Shown here piece by piece: positions 20,049 to 32,670 of a stretch of DNA of 64,000 bases. The position numbers were made by a program, and so were the translations under genes. The stretch is from Bathynomus jamesi (taxonomy: Eukaryota; Arthropoda; Malacostraca; Isopoda; Cirolanidae). The notes beneath the pieces were generated by a model. It saw only the letters and a program-made list of their open reading frames with translations. It was not told the origin of the DNA and did no database searches. Each line of letters begins with the position of its first letter. Position 1 is the stretch's first letter. The stretch spans positions 326,501 to 390,500 of the forward strand of contig JAJOZX010002709.1 of NCBI GenBank assembly GCA_023014485.1. The letters run 5' to 3'.

Positions 20049-20460
20049 AATGTATTTATTTATTTACCATAATTGTGTGTGTGTGTGTGTGTGTATATTT
20101 CGCCTGTACTGCTATATTGATGGCTATACGCTTTGTATTTCTTATTTTTATTTTGTGCGGTTGAAAATAAAGTGTATGTATTTATTTATTTAACATAATT
20201 GTGTGTGTATATATTTCTGCTATATTGATGGTTATATTATTTCTTTTTTTTTTATTTTGTTTTTTGATCATTTCAATGTGTATTTATTTTCTCTATATTT
20301 CCATAATATAATTGTATATATATATATATTTCTCCTGTACTGTTATACTGACGGTTATATTTTTTGATCATATGCATATTCCTCGTTATATTTCTTATAC
20401 TATTATTTTTAATTTTTTGATCATTCAAATATATATTTATTTTCTATATATTTACAATAT
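20041..20460 (+). repeat. Degenerate tandem repeat, about three units
   Basis: Three diverged units of about 110-180 bp each contain GTATTTATTT, an ATAATTGTGTGTGTATAT-like tract, a TACTG-TATA-TGA-GG-TATA stretch and often TTTTTTGATCAT. They lie just outside the last Polinton ORF and may belong to its terminal region. Confidence 0.6.
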
Positions 20461-20584
20461 TTAATAAACAGAATGATGTAATATTGTTTTATTTAATTCT
20501 TTTGGTTGTAAACAATTATACCAAATGGCTGGTTACGCCTTCTAAACCTACTGACGGATTTCTAAGCTAACTGTTAAGAATTAA

Positions 20585-20740
20585 TTAAATAAATGGCACA
20601 ATCTGGCAACTCAACCTGAACAAGCCATTTACGCTTTCTAAGCCAACAGTCAATAATATAGGCTTTAATTAAAAAACACAATCTGGCAACTCAAACTGTA
20701 CAAGCCATTTACGCCTTCTAAGCCAACTGGCGGATTAAGC
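20585..20740 (+). repeat. Tandem duplication, about 82-bp period
   Basis: AATCTGGCAACTCAA followed by CAAGCCATTTACGC-TTCTAAGCCAAC appears at about 20600 and 20682, with part of the motif again at about 20520-20570 and 20725-20750. Confidence 0.6.
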
Positions 20741-21103
20741 CAACTGGCTGATTTACAACTAATAAAACAGCGGCGGGTCGGCTGAACTGTTAATATGCAC
20801 TTGGCTCCTGCCAGGTGAACACCTCTCTTCCTTTCTCTCCTTCTCCTGTCTTTCTCTTGGGGGATAACGCCGCCTCCAAGTTTCATGACCCTTTGTTCCA
20901 CATGCAGCATTCCCCTCCCTCCTTTGCAGCATTGAGTTGTTGCATACCCCCCTCCCCCCTTTGCAACATTAAACATTATCTCTGCACTCGTCCATTTTGC
21001 GCCCAAACTACTCAGACGTCCATACGAGTACGCTTGTGCTCTTCTGTCAACTGTTTGGGCACCCATCTTGCACAAACCTTGTGAAAGCCAAGAATGTCAT
21101 GAA
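20741..21103. other. No gene seen
   Basis: This is C-rich sequence with CCCCTCCC runs. A frame on each strand is open for 89-136 codons, but both are low-complexity and have no motif. Confidence 0.5.
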
Positions 21104-21375
21104 CTATCGAATAGGCTGACCCTTACTGATGTCTAATGAAGATGCAATTTCTTGTATTGTTAATCTTCTGTCATCGAAAATCATGGCTCTGGGTTCTTCC
21201 TGCTTGTCACCACTGGTTGATGTTGATGTCGTCCTGAGCGCTGAGAATCTGTCACACATATCCGACCTTCCTTGAACATTTGAATCCATTCGTAAACACT
21301 TCGCAGTGGTAACGCATTATTCCCATACTGAGCACATAAACACGTGTGAATTTCAGCTCCAGAGTACAAATTGAA
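21104..21375 (-). pseudogene. Mariner transposase fragment, N-terminal
   Basis: Two overlapping frames together read the mariner/SETMAR-type N-terminus: SGAEIHTCLCAQYGNNALPL, VYEWIQMFKEG, then DDRRLTIQEIASSLDISKG with its helix-turn-helix. One frameshift lies near 21240. The catalytic domain is absent. Confidence 0.75.
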
Positions 21376-21556
21376 AGGGGCGCAGCCATGCTCACTACTC
21401 GTACGATATGTGACAGCTACGCGTAGCCTAAATAAGCCTATAGTGTTGCTAGCCTAAATAAGCTATAGATCTCAGTTTGGCTCATTATTACGAGTATATA
21501 TTATATACTATATTATCACTAAAATAAAAAGTGTGGTTACTTATTGAAGTACCCTC

Positions 21557-21676
<120 letters not shown>

Positions 21677-21719
21677 GTTAGCAAATTGCGGAGACAACAA
21701 TGCCAAGAAAGTAATATAA

Positions 21720-23615
21720 GAAAAACTGGAGAGTATCGATAGGGAAATACAAACTCTGATAAAGGGCCATACAGACATGGAAGAGGAAAAGGCGGTAGAA
21801 GCAATAAAGGAAAATCCAAAATACTTCTACAGCTGTGCGAAAGGAAAACAAAAACGCGCGCTACTATCGGGCCCTTGAGGAAAGGGAATAATGAACTAAC
21901 ACGATCTAAAAGAAATATCTAAAACATTGAGAACCCAGTATGAATCGGTCTTCAGTACCCCAAAAAGTGACAAAGCGATACCTGACATAGATGCATTCTT
22001 CAAAGAGAAATTGCAGGGAGAATATATAACAGACTTTGATTTTACCCCAGAAGATGTAGCGAGAGCTATAGGACAAATGAAATCACATTCAGCTGCATGT
22101 CCGGACAAACGGAACGCACTATTAATTAAAAACTGTAAAAATGAAATAGCTACACACTTATACTGGATATGGAGAAGATCCCTAGACACTAGGGAAATAC
22201 CGAGCATCTTGAAAAGAGCAAACATTGACCCAATATATAAAGCCGAGGATAGATCTCAAGCAAAGAATAATCAGAGAGAAAATCTATGACTTCTTGGAGA
22301 CACTGGAAAGATTCATCGAAAATCAGCACGGATTCCGATCGGGAAGATCATGCTTATCACAACTTATAGAGCATTATAACAAATCCTAGAAGCACTTGAA
22401 GGCAATGAAAACTATGATGTCATATACACGGATTTTGCTAAAGCTTTCGACAAGTGCGATCATGGTATAAACACATAAAATGAAACATATGGAAATAACA
22501 GGCAAAGTGGGAAAATGGATCTATAACTTCCTCAGAGACAGAGAACGACTACAGGTCGTCAAAATTCAAGTGTATCATCATCAGAATCAGAAGTACGCAG
22601 CTCATTGCCACAAGGTACAGTGCTGACCCCCTCCTGTTCATTATCATGCTAACAGACATAGACAGTGGAGTTAACAGCAACGGTATAGTAACATCATTTG
22701 CGGACGATACAAAGATCAGCAGAAAAATCAGCGAGGCAAATGAAGTGGAGGCCTTGCAGAGGGACACAAACAAAATATACAAATGGTCAGAAGACAACAA
22801 TATGACATTTAACACCAAGAAATTTCGGCTCTTGAGAAATGAGGAAATTAAATAGACTGCATATTATGCTCCAGATAGAGAGGAAATTCAGAGAAGCACG
22901 AAAGCGGTCGACTTGGGGGTAATAATGACTGATGATGCCAAATTCGAGACACAAAATCAGATAGCAATAAACAAAGCAAAAAGAGTCGCGGGACAGGTAC
23001 TAAGAACGTTCAAAAGGAGGGACAAGACAGTAATAATTCCCCTGCTGAGAACACTGATCATACCAAAACTTGAATACTGCTCAGTTTTGACGTCCCCATA
23101 TAAAAAGGAAGAAATTAATAAACTAGAAGAAACGCAGAGACATTCCACAACCAAGACTGATGGCTGCAAAGAACTCAACTACTGGGAAAAACTACGTAAA
23201 CTAAATCTGTACTCCCTGTACTATAATCTTCATATGGAAAATTATCGAAAAACTGGAACCAAACCTCAAACTAAACCCGACAAACAACGCTGGACAATAG
23301 GAAAGGCGGAATATGTAGTGTTCCCAAACTAAAGGCCCGACGAGGGACCTCAACACTGAAGGAAAATACCTTGGTTGTCAGGGGGGGCCAAGACTTTTTA
23401 ACCAGCTTCCTAAGGACCTCAGAAACGTTACAGGAGCCAAAGTTGAAGTCTTCAAGGGAAGACTAGATGCCTGGTTCAAGACGGTACCAGATGAGCCGGG
23501 TGTACCTGGCTATGTGCGGTGGAGAGCGCAAGAGAGCAACTCGCTCTTCCACCAAGCCAAGCCTAGAGGCGGGGCCACCAGCTTCACCTTCGTGTGAAGA
23601 GAGACCAACGTAAAA
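21720..23615 (+). pseudogene. CR1/Jockey-like non-LTR retrotransposon, 5'-truncated
   Basis: The decayed coding region starts with the pre-RT segment ([13 protein letters not shown]). It continues with RT blocks: MKSHSAACPDK, HGFRSGRSCLSQL, DFAKAFDK, LPQGTVLTPLLF and the catalytic FADDTKISR (about 22700). The C-terminal region has LEYCSVLTSPY and GCKELNYWEKLRKLNLYSL. After 23335 a frame carries the typical end of this family, with PDEPGVPGYVRW. Frameshifts and stops are numerous. A relative of the same family lies at 52141-52900. The element copied itself by target-primed reverse transcription. Confidence 0.8.
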
Positions 23616-23635
23616 AACGCAACGAGGTTAACGAG

Positions 23636-23638
<3 letters not shown>

Positions 23639-23697
<59 letters not shown>
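23639..23697. repeat. (TA)n microsatellite
   Basis: This is an AT tract of about 58 bp between the retrotransposon end and a mariner fragment. Confidence 0.95.
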
Positions 23698-23699
<2 letters not shown>

Positions 23700-24310
23700 G
23701 AGGGCCATTCACTATATTTTGTCCAACCTTTTTTTTCTTTCCAATTTTCCTTGTAAGTTCCAGACATTTTGTACACCAGTAGTTATATACCTTTTTTACA
23801 AGTTTTTATTTTTCCACATAGTCTCCATCCTTTTCTACGGCTTTCCTCCACCTCGAAACAAGGGCCTTTATTCCTTGCTGGTAAAAGTCCGCTGGGTTCC
23901 GCTAGAGCCACCTCTTCTCCTCAACAACCTCATCGTCACTCTGAAACTTTCTTCCACGAATAGCATCCTTCATCGGCCCAAACAAATGGAAGTCTGAAGG
24001 TGCCAGATCCGGACTGTATGGAGGGTAGGGTAACACAGTCAAGCGCATTTTTGTGATGGCCTCTCTTGTTTGCAAACTGTTGTGTGGTGTTGCGATGTCG
24101 TGCAAAAGAAGGACGTCTTCCAGTTTTCTCTCCGGTCGAACTCGCTTTATACGTCTCTGGAGTCTCTGTAGGGTAGCAATATATGCCTCTGAGTTGATTG
24201 TTTGTCCTTTCTTCATTATATCCACCAGACTCACCCCACCTTTCATGTCCCAGAAGATGGTGACCATAACCTTTCCTGCAGAGGGAGCCATTTTGAACTT
24301 TTTCTCAGAA
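23700..24310 (-). pseudogene. Mariner transposase fragment, catalytic domain
   Basis: The leftward frame reads KVMVTIFWDMKGGVSLVDIM, VLLLHDIATPHNS and YPPYSPDLAPSDFHLFGPMK: the three catalytic acids of a mariner DDD transposase. It ends with RW-KAVEKDGDYVEK after a stop near 23915. The first about 25 codons of the ORF on this strand (to 24375) derive from neighbouring sequence, so the N-terminus is missing. Confidence 0.8.
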
Positions 24311-25850
24311 TCCTTATCTGAAACTGAAATAGAAAGCAAAACAGCTGATAAAGAAGCGGCAACACTTGGTGCCATTGGTGGTGAGCCTGAGCCATCTATT
24401 TCAGCTGCAAAGTCATTGAAAAGAAAAAGTTACTTGATGATAAGTTGTCTGCTTGTCTAGATGTAGCCCAGTTGGGTTATCGAAAGGCAGCCAGAATTCA
24501 AAGTCTCGGCCATAATCCAGCAGAATACAGCGTCAGTTATTCATCTATTAGCCGAGAAAGACTGAAGCGTCGACAAAAGATTGCTGAGAATTTGAGGAAG
24601 GAGTTTAAGTCATAAGTTCCTCTAACTATATACTGGGATGGAAAACTATTGGAGGATATAACAGGAAAGACAGCTGTTGACCATCTTCCCAGATTAGTTT
24701 CTGGCGAAGGTGTTGATTAGCTGTTTGGAGTTCCAAGTCTTTTATCAGGAACTGGTGATTTAGCAGCCTCGGCTGTTTATGAAGCATTTGTGGCTTGGGA
24801 AATGTGTAGTCATGTTAAGTGCATGAGCTTTGACACAACAGCTGCCAATACTGATTAAGAAATGGAGCCTGCATTCTCTTTGAGCAAAAGATGGGGAAAG
24901 ATATGTTGTGGCTCGCATGTCGTCATCAAATGCTGGAGATAATGCTTGAAGCGGTTGCGTCTATCTGTCTAGTGTCTTCAAAATGTCCTGAGACCATAAT
25001 TTTCAAGGTTCCGAAGTAATCATCAATCAATCACACATATTCCTGGGAGGAATACCAACCAAAGGAATCTCTTTTAAGTCTTCAGCAAGTCTCCATCGTG
25101 CTAGATGGATGACCAGAGCTATTTATTCCCTGAAAATCTGGATGTTCAGGAAACAAATCAATTTGATCGCGAGAGAAGAAAAAGGATTGAGAGATCTGCA
25201 TTTTTGTTGTTTGGCTGTAGTGAAGACTTGGTTTACAGCAACAGCATCCTCTGCTCCTAACGACAACATACAATTTTGTTAAGGCTACTGTCCAGTGCAT
25301 GAGGGTCAGTGATGTAGTCGAGACCACCATGGCCGACACCTAAGCACTTGAGACCGAGACCGAGACAAAAAAAGGTCTCGAGACCGGTCTTGAGAGCGAA
25401 ACCGAGACCGAGACCATATGCAATTTTCGCGTGTATTTAATATTGTATAATGCCTAATTCCTAAACTCTGTATTTCACATTCAGGAATAATGATTCTAAA
25501 GAGGTTATCAAGTGACAATTACAAAATTTACTCGCATTTTATTCACAAATTCATAGTTTGTGACATTTTTCAGCAGTTAACTGCCTACTTAAAACAAGAT
25601 AAGTGTTCATTACACTTGAGGAACATCACAGTGACATAGTAGAGATCACCATGGCCGAAACCGAGACAGAGACCAAAAAGATCTCGAGACCGATCTCAAG
25701 TCCTACATCACTGATAAGGGTTGTCAGTGAGATTGCAGAACGAGGAGTAGCATTAATAGATGAATATAATAACCTTTTGACAAATGACGAAGAACAAACA
25801 ATTTCTCCTGTTAGTAGTCAAAGAATATTGGTAAAAAATCCTGATTGAAA
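24311..25850 (+). pseudogene. Unclassified transposase-like gene, interrupted by a MITE
   Basis: Broken frames read DDKLSACLDVAQLGYRKAA, then YSSISRERLKRRQKIAENL, IYWDGKLLEDITGKTAVDHL, CMSFDTTAANTD and, after 25080, IWMFRKQINLIAREEKGLRD-like text. After the MITE (25307-25713) the end VSEIAERGVALIDEYNNLLT-N-DEEQ continues. This order matches an unnamed protein family scattered in invertebrate genomes that looks like a DDE-type transposase (D in WDGK, D in FDTTAAN, a C-x-H-H-like region). At least six stops or shifts are present. Confidence 0.6.
25307..25713. mobile_element. hAT-type MITE
   Basis: The ends are CAGTGATGTAG in inverted orientation, with flanking ATGAGGGT and ATAAGGGT, an 8-bp duplication with one change. 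The subterminal parts are rich in GAGACCGAGACC units. It lies in the preceding transposase-like pseudogene. Confidence 0.75.
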
Positions 25851-25856
25851 GAAGTG

Positions 25857-26425
25857 TAGTACTTTCCTGTTAACGGGATTACCCTAAAAAAAGTACTTTT
25901 TGTTATGTATTTTTGCTCTCGTCATTTTCGTTTAAAGTAACGAAAATATCACAACTTAACTTAACCAATCATCAAGGGCGTACAGTTGACCTAACCGGGC
26001 ATTCAATTGACCTAACCGGGCATTGAATTAACCTAACAGGTTAATATAACGGAAAATGCCCGGTTAGATCAACTCTACGCCTTTGATAATTGGTTAAGTT
26101 GTGATATTTTCGTTAGTTTAAACGAAAATGACGAAAGCAAAAATACATCATAAACAGTTTGGTAGTGCCGATAATACGTAAGTACCGAATTTATTAATCA
26201 TTTAAATGAAATTAGTTAATATGTAAGCGATAATCAATTAGTAGGGGGCCAAAATGTCTTTATGTCACCTAAAATCGTAGAAAAAACGTCGCTGCTTTCG
26301 GTACGTTGTCGCCACATGAATTCAGCAAGATACGAGTCCAGATGATGGCGGGCGGTTGGGTATTCTTGTTAACAGGAAAGCACCAAACTTTTTTTAGGGT
26401 ATTCCCGTTAACATGAAAGTACCGA
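25857..26425. mobile_element. MITE with about 40-bp inverted ends
   Basis: The left end AGTACTTTCCTGTTAACGGG and the inverted right end GGTACTTTCATGTTAACGGG match, followed by TACCCTAAAAAAAGT on both. No coding sequence. The target duplication is not clear. Confidence 0.6.
25921..26132. repeat. Palindromic MITE, copy 2
   Basis: This palindrome begins GTCATTTTCGTTTA and ends with its complement. Its inner arms, with GAAAATATCACAACTTAAC, are related to the palindrome at 2541-2743. A CCTAACCGGGCATT unit is repeated in the loop. It is nested in the surrounding MITE. Confidence 0.65.
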
Positions 26426-27925
26426 AAGTGTTGTTGGTTTTGTTGGATTTCCACTTTATTTTTGTAAATATTTGATTAAATCACGTTTCGCATCATGGAA
26501 GTTGCTTTATTTCAAAACGCTGAATATTTTCACAGATTTCAGACTTCATAGATACACTTTTTTTCTACTTTCAAAAATATATTATAATTTGTCTTGTTTG
26601 TTTTAGTTTCGTTTTCTTAACATCTCCAATGAATAATGAATTTCCAATGTTTGAGCATAACAAAAATTTTCTCGCTTTGAGACAAATAATGGAGAAAAAA
26701 TTTCCAAATTGGTTAACTGTACATTAGCTGTGTCCCAATAAAATTTCAACTTGTAGGTTTTGTTCAAGTCGCAAGATGGTCAAAGGGTGTAAATTTCACT
26801 GGCTAGTAGCGACCTCTAAAATTTGTTTAAATTCTATGAAACTTTTCTCAAAAGAATGAACAAAATGCAGGGATACCCCACATAAAATTTTAAAAAAAAT
26901 TTGCATACTGATACGAATCACCCTAGTATGTACGTATGATATCCTTGGTAAGTGTCCTATAAAACACATTTGCACACATTAACATTTATAATTTTTCTAT
27001 TGTTTTTCCTACATACATTCATATTATGACCAAAGAGTAAATTATGTTAAAGAAATTAAGTCACGTTCTCTTACGTAAAACATAAAAACATATATAAAAT
27101 TTTATTTAAAATTTAGTTTACACATTTCCCCTTCTCCATTTGGTTTTAACATATTGCCATTTTCAGTATTAAATTTCTTTCACATCTGAGTCACATGAAA
27201 GCCGTCGATTAATTATCACGTTTAAAAGACACAAAACACCGGTAAATTAAGTTTATTGCTCTTATGAGGTCTCTTGCCCTGCTTTCAAGAGCAATCAACT
27301 GATAACTTAATCTTACTCTTGTTGCCACTATTATGTTTTCAGACAAGCCTCTCAAACTTTATAAGATAAGCACTGATGGAAAATTCTGTATAACGTAAAT
27401 AACTCCCAAATCAGTAACAATAGTCTGTTATGGTAATAACTTGCACTTGGAGATGAATTCTGAAATATTAATGAAAGTTAAGTCTAAGATTATGCAACTA
27501 CAGAAGAAAAGACATTCTAGAACTATCAACTGATAAATCATGCATGGCACACTGCAAGTTCAGATCACAAAGCACGTTTATACAAGAAGTATGTGCATAA
27601 GCTGCATTTTCTTAAACAAAATATTACTGTGCATGGCAACGAACGAAGAGCAACGTCGTCACTAAGGAGTAGAGTATAACCAATCAGATCACGGTTTATA
27701 AAATAATGTTTTAATATTAACCAATCACGTATAATTACATCATGGCAGAAAAAGATTTCAAAACCTATTTCATTATTTATCTATTTCTCTCACTTTCTCT
27801 CGTTTGTTTAGCCTTGATTACTCAGAATCATAGCTAAACTGAGAAGGCGGACTTAATATTAAAAGGGAGGAGCATCACCTTTGAAACCTCAGAAGTTATG
27901 TAACGATTTTATAGATTTCATTACA

Positions 27926-27993
<68 letters not shown>

Positions 27994-28665
27994 ATTTAAT
28001 CATCATTGCATTCATAGTTTAAATGAAAGTATGAATAGTTAAACATCTTTAAAATAGAGCACCATTGCGCCCATACGCCCATTTCAGGGTACGAGCAGCT
28101 CGCAGCAGCATTGCCAAGCAGTTAGGGGGTCAAAGTACTGACGAGGCTTTCGTACGTGATTCATTACCACTGAAAGCAACTATCGTCTGTGTTAGTCTAG
28201 TTCAAAGAACATACATACCCGTACTCAATTGATTGTAATTTTCGTCCTGGTGCATGATTCTTCAGGAGCAAGACGCACTGCAAGTTTGTGTTTCCTCCCG
28301 AAGGCAGCACAAATTTACTGTATCAATCAGTCACACTCGCACTACCTTAGGTTTGCTCTACACAAACTGGACCACAAACCACAAGTATCCGCATTCGCAA
28401 ACTGGCTTGTATTTTGTTTAGAATAATATTTTTTATATATGTCTGTAGACTCAACACAGAAAAAAATTGTATTTTTAAACTCAAACTAAATAGAATTTAA
28501 AGAAGACTACGTCTTACGGTAGAATAACCTTAAAAAAGGCAGAATAAAATTAGGAAAAATTTGAATACCTTACCTTTTCCTTGTTTTGTTGTCACGATTT
28601 CAATATTTCTCCAGTTTACTTCTTTATAAGCCAGTTTAATCCCTCCGTCCTCATTCCTGCAAGAA
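26426..28665. other. No gene seen; AT-rich intergenic sequence
   Basis: I find no domain-bearing ORF in 2.2 kb. It holds a (TA)n tract (27928-27990, with one interruption) and the second copy of the short dispersed repeat (28071-28120). Confidence 0.5.
28071..28120 (+). repeat. Short dispersed repeat, copy 2
   Basis: This matches 3380-3429, including the GCAGCTCGCAGCAGCATT core. Both follow a (TA)n tract by about 100 bases. Confidence 0.6.
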
Positions 28666-28674
28666 TATATATAT

Positions 28675-28760
<86 letters not shown>
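28666..28760. repeat. (TA)n microsatellite
   Basis: This is an AT tract of about 95 bp with two phase changes. Confidence 0.95.
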
Positions 28761-28762
<2 letters not shown>

Positions 28763-28773
28763 CTAATCAAATA

Positions 28774-28853
28774 CAGGGTCATTTTTTTTATCCGAAAACC
28801 TTGTTATAACTGTTATAGTTATTTAGGGTTCTCGAATAAAAAAAATGACCCTG
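28774..28853. mobile_element. 80-bp Tc1/mariner-type micro-MITE
   Basis: The ends are CAGGGTCATTTTTTTTAT in inverted orientation, with TA on both sides (28772-28773, 28854-28855). The whole element folds into one hairpin. Confidence 0.7.
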
Positions 28854-28984
28854 TATATGTATATATAGGGACCTAATAAAACAAAGGCATAGGTCCTATG
28901 GAACCCTAGCCTATCAACTTAGCATGCTTTATATGACTGTAGAATATAGAGCACAGTTTATATTGGGAAATGACTTCTTCTTTC

Positions 28985-30475
28985 TCTTCGCCCGTTCCCG
29001 CCTCTATGCGGGGTCGGCGTTTCTGACCAGCCTCCTCCACACAGCCCGGTCCTGGGCTTCTTCCTCCGACAAACCCTTCTCCCTCAAATCGTCACTCACC
29101 TTCTCCATCCACCTTCGCTTCGGTCTGCCTCTCTTTCTCCTGCCATGCACCTCCATATTCATCGTTCTCTTACCCACATAATCTTCGTCCCCTCTCATCA
29201 CATGTCCATACCATTTCAGTCTACTTTCTTGTATCTTCCTCGAGATTTCTCCAACCTTTGTTGTGCCCCTTATCCTTTCATTCCTTACTCTATCCAACCT
29301 TGTCACTCCGCACATCCATCTCAGCATTCTCATCTCCGTTACATCTAGTCTTTTCTCATGATCTTTCTTTATAGCCCAAGACTCAGCCCATACATCATAG
29401 CCGGTCTTACCACAGTCTTATACACTTTTCCCTTAACCCTTGCGCCTATTCTTCGGTCACACAACACCCCTGAAACTTTCTTCCAATTTTTTCAACCAGA
29501 TTGCACTCTGTGTGTTATTTCTGTGTCCAGCTCACCGTCCTCAGCCACTGTCGATCCCAAGTACGTAAACTTACTTACTCTCTTTAACCTCGCTCCCTCT
29601 AAACTAATTTCTGAGTCTTGATTTTCGTAGAACCTCAGTACTCCGTTTTCTTTCTGCTGATTTTCAACCCTCTGTCTTCAAAAGCCCTCCTCCATTCCTC
29701 CAATTTTCTTTCTACTACTTCTCTCCTGTTGCTGCACAGAACAATATCGTCTGCAAAGAGCATACACCAAGGGGATTGATCTTTTATCCCCTGGGCCAAC
29801 ACATCCATAATCAAAACAAAAGGTACGGGCTCAAAGAAGATCCCTGATGTAGACCAACCCTCACGGGGAACCATTCCGTTACACCTACACTACTCCTAAC
29901 CTGGGTCCTTGCTCCTTCATACATACTTTGCAGCAACCTAACGTACTTCTCCGGCACACCTTTCTCTCTCATACACCTCCAAACCTCCTGGCGTGGCACT
30001 CTATCATATGCTTTCTCTAGGTCGATGAAAACCATGTGCAGTCCCTTTTATCGCTCCCGGTGTTTCTCCATCAACTGCCTCAGTGCAAAAATCGCATCAG
30101 TTGTTCCCCTACCTGGCATAAAACCCAACTGCTCTTCCCCCACGGTTGTCTCTTCTCTTAACCTTTTCTCTATAATCCTTTCCCAAACCTTCATCGTGTG
30201 TGACATAAGCTTTATTCCCCTATAATTTCCACAATCCTGGATGTCCCCCTTCTCTTTGTAGATAGGTACGAGTGTACTATCCCCCCACTCCTCCGGCATT
30301 TCCTCTTGTTCATATATCTTCTGCATCAGATCCCACAATAGATCTATGCCCTCATCTCCCAAACAATTCCACGCCTCCACTGGTATCCCATCCGGTCCCA
30401 ATGCCTTCCCCTTCTTCATTCCTTTCAACGCCACCTTCACCTCCTCCCTACTCACTCCTGAAGTTAACCCTTGAT
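28985..30475 (-). pseudogene. RTE-like non-LTR retrotransposon, 5'-truncated
   Basis: Leftward frames carry RT blocks in order: MKKGKALGPDGIPVEAW, YRGIKLMSHTMKVWERII, QLGFMPGRGTTDAIF, VFIDLEKAYDRVPR, GLHQGSSLSPYLLF (about 29870) and the catalytic FADDIVL (about 29750). The 3' region reads KWYGHVMRGDEDYVGKR and WRRLVRNADP, the standard end of this invertebrate RTE-type group. Several frameshifts separate the blocks. The endonuclease domain is missing. Confidence 0.8.
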
Positions 30476-31343
30476 TTGGGAAATGACTGATTTGTATTAT
30501 TAAGTACATATAATATATCTTTCTGATAGTGAAAATTTATCATTGGCAATTTAGCTACACTTTATCTACGCATTTTTCCACCAAAATTTATCCCCCCCCC
30601 CCAACCGCCATAGCATTCTGTCACACCTATCCAACCGCCTAGTCTGTGTTTATATGTCTGTAAGTTGGGGTGATGTCCACATCGGAATCGTACTAAGTTA
30701 ACTCGATCCGATCTGCTCAGGCTGATCTCTGACCTGTCAATGGGTGGCTGCTTCGCACCTATGACCGCATTCGGACCGAGTCGTGTCAGTGCTTTGTGGG
30801 TTAGGTGTGTGTGTATGTGTTTTCTGTACTGTGTGATGTCTGTAGGGCGTGGTATGGAATGGAGTATTTGGTTATAATGTCTCTCTGGTGTTACCTTAAT
30901 GGCGCGAGGTGTCGGTGCACGATTGTACGTGTAATGGCAAGGGTGTTGTGGGTTAGTTGTCGCTGCTGCCATGAATTGTGTTCTCGTCATGTCTAAATGT
31001 TCCCTAACTTTCAGTATTTTTGTTTCTGTGTGCAGGTGTTCTATTGGTGTTGTTTGAGTGCATCCTGTAATGATACGAAGTGCGTTGCTTTGTATTGTCT
31101 GTAAGGTGTTTATGTGTGTGTTTGAGATAATGGGTGCCCAGCATGGGCTAGCATAGTCCATAAGTGAGTGACTATATTGTTTGTATATGAGTGATGTTGT
31201 TTCCCGCTGGTGTCCAAAGTTTGTGCCTGTTAGTACCCTAAGCGTGTTAAGTCTTGACGTACATTTGTTTTTAATGTCCTGAATGTGGTTTGCTAATGAT
31301 AATGATGTGTTGTATGTGACCCGAAGTATTTTGGTCCTGTGAG

Positions 31344-31892
31344 TAGTGGTGTAGTGCTGTGGGAACGCGTGGGAACGGCGTTCCCTTACTTTTTTTGGTA
31401 GACGGAACGGCGTTCCCTCACTATTTCAAATAAATCCGAACTTACAAATCTCTAACGTCACGAAATTTTAATTCCCACCCCTAGAAGAAATATGAGAAAG
31501 AATCATTAAATGCTTCATTTCTTTTAGCTTCGACTGAGGCAATGCTAGCCTATAAAGATCTGGTGAAACAGTCACCACGGCGTACCAGTTGTTAACTTTT
31601 TTTTAGTTAATCATTCCAGTTGTTAGCTATTCTTATTGATCGTACTGGATGTCGTATATCTAATGACACTGAAATACTGCATCTTCAACCTTGGAATATA
31701 TCCTAATATCCAGTGCATATGACCTCAAAATATCCCTGAAATTGGTCAGATTTCAAAAGATTTCACGGGAGGCTTACAGTGCCCCCGGACCCCCAGCTGT
31801 ATGGGCTCGCCGCGCTCGCCATTGTCCCCCCGCATCTGAGTAACACTTTCAAAATGCGTTCCCTCACTTCTTTATTTAGCACTACACCACTG
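31344..31892. mobile_element. hAT-type MITE
   Basis: A perfect 8-bp CCTGTGAG lies directly on both sides (31336-31343, 31893-31900). The ends are (C/T)AGTGGTGTAGTGCT in inverted orientation. A GGAACGGCGTTCCCT palindromic motif is repeated near the left end. No transposase. Confidence 0.88.
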
Positions 31893-32670
31893 CCTGTGAG
31901 TGTGTGGAGTGTTGGTGTTCTTTAGTGTAAGCTGTGGAGTTATCTGGTGTTCTTTTGTGTTGCTTGTAAGCAAGGTGATGGTTGATTTTGTGGGCGCTAC
32001 TTTGAGTCTGTTGTGTGTGAGCCAGTCTTGTATACTGTTTATGTATGTTTGTAGGTTATTTGGAGCGTTGTCGATGTTGTTGTGGGTGGATGTTAGAGTG
32101 ATATCATCTGCATATGATGATAAGGTAAGCTTGTTATCTATGGGTGTTGGAATGCCATGCATGTATAAGTTGAACAGTGTTGGTGAGAGAACAGAGCCTT
32201 GAGGGACCCCGTTCGGAAAAAGCTTGTTTTTGGATGACTTGTCATTGAATGTGACATGTGAGTATATTCCTGAAAGATAGTTGCTCAGCCACCTTTTGGT
32301 GTTATTGTGCATGTTTGTGTTGGGTATTTTGTTTATGAGAGTGAAGCGTGGGATAGCATCAAATGCTTTACTAATGCCTATTGTTGCTAATAATGTACGT
32401 TGAGCTGGTCGTCTGGAGTTGATGCCATCCATGATGTGCTGCGTGGGGGTAGTGAGTAATGTCGTGGTTGAGTGGTGAGGTCTGAATCCATGTTGAGTAG
32501 GTGATAGTGGTATGTGTGGGTTGGTGATTTGTAAGATTAGTCTTTCTGTTACTTTGGAAGGTGTGCATAGTAAAGTAATAGGTCTATAGGAAGCTGATTC
32601 TGTTGGATTTTTGTTTGGTTTGAGTAGTGTAATAATTTTACCTTGTTTCCATATGTCAGCAATAATATAG

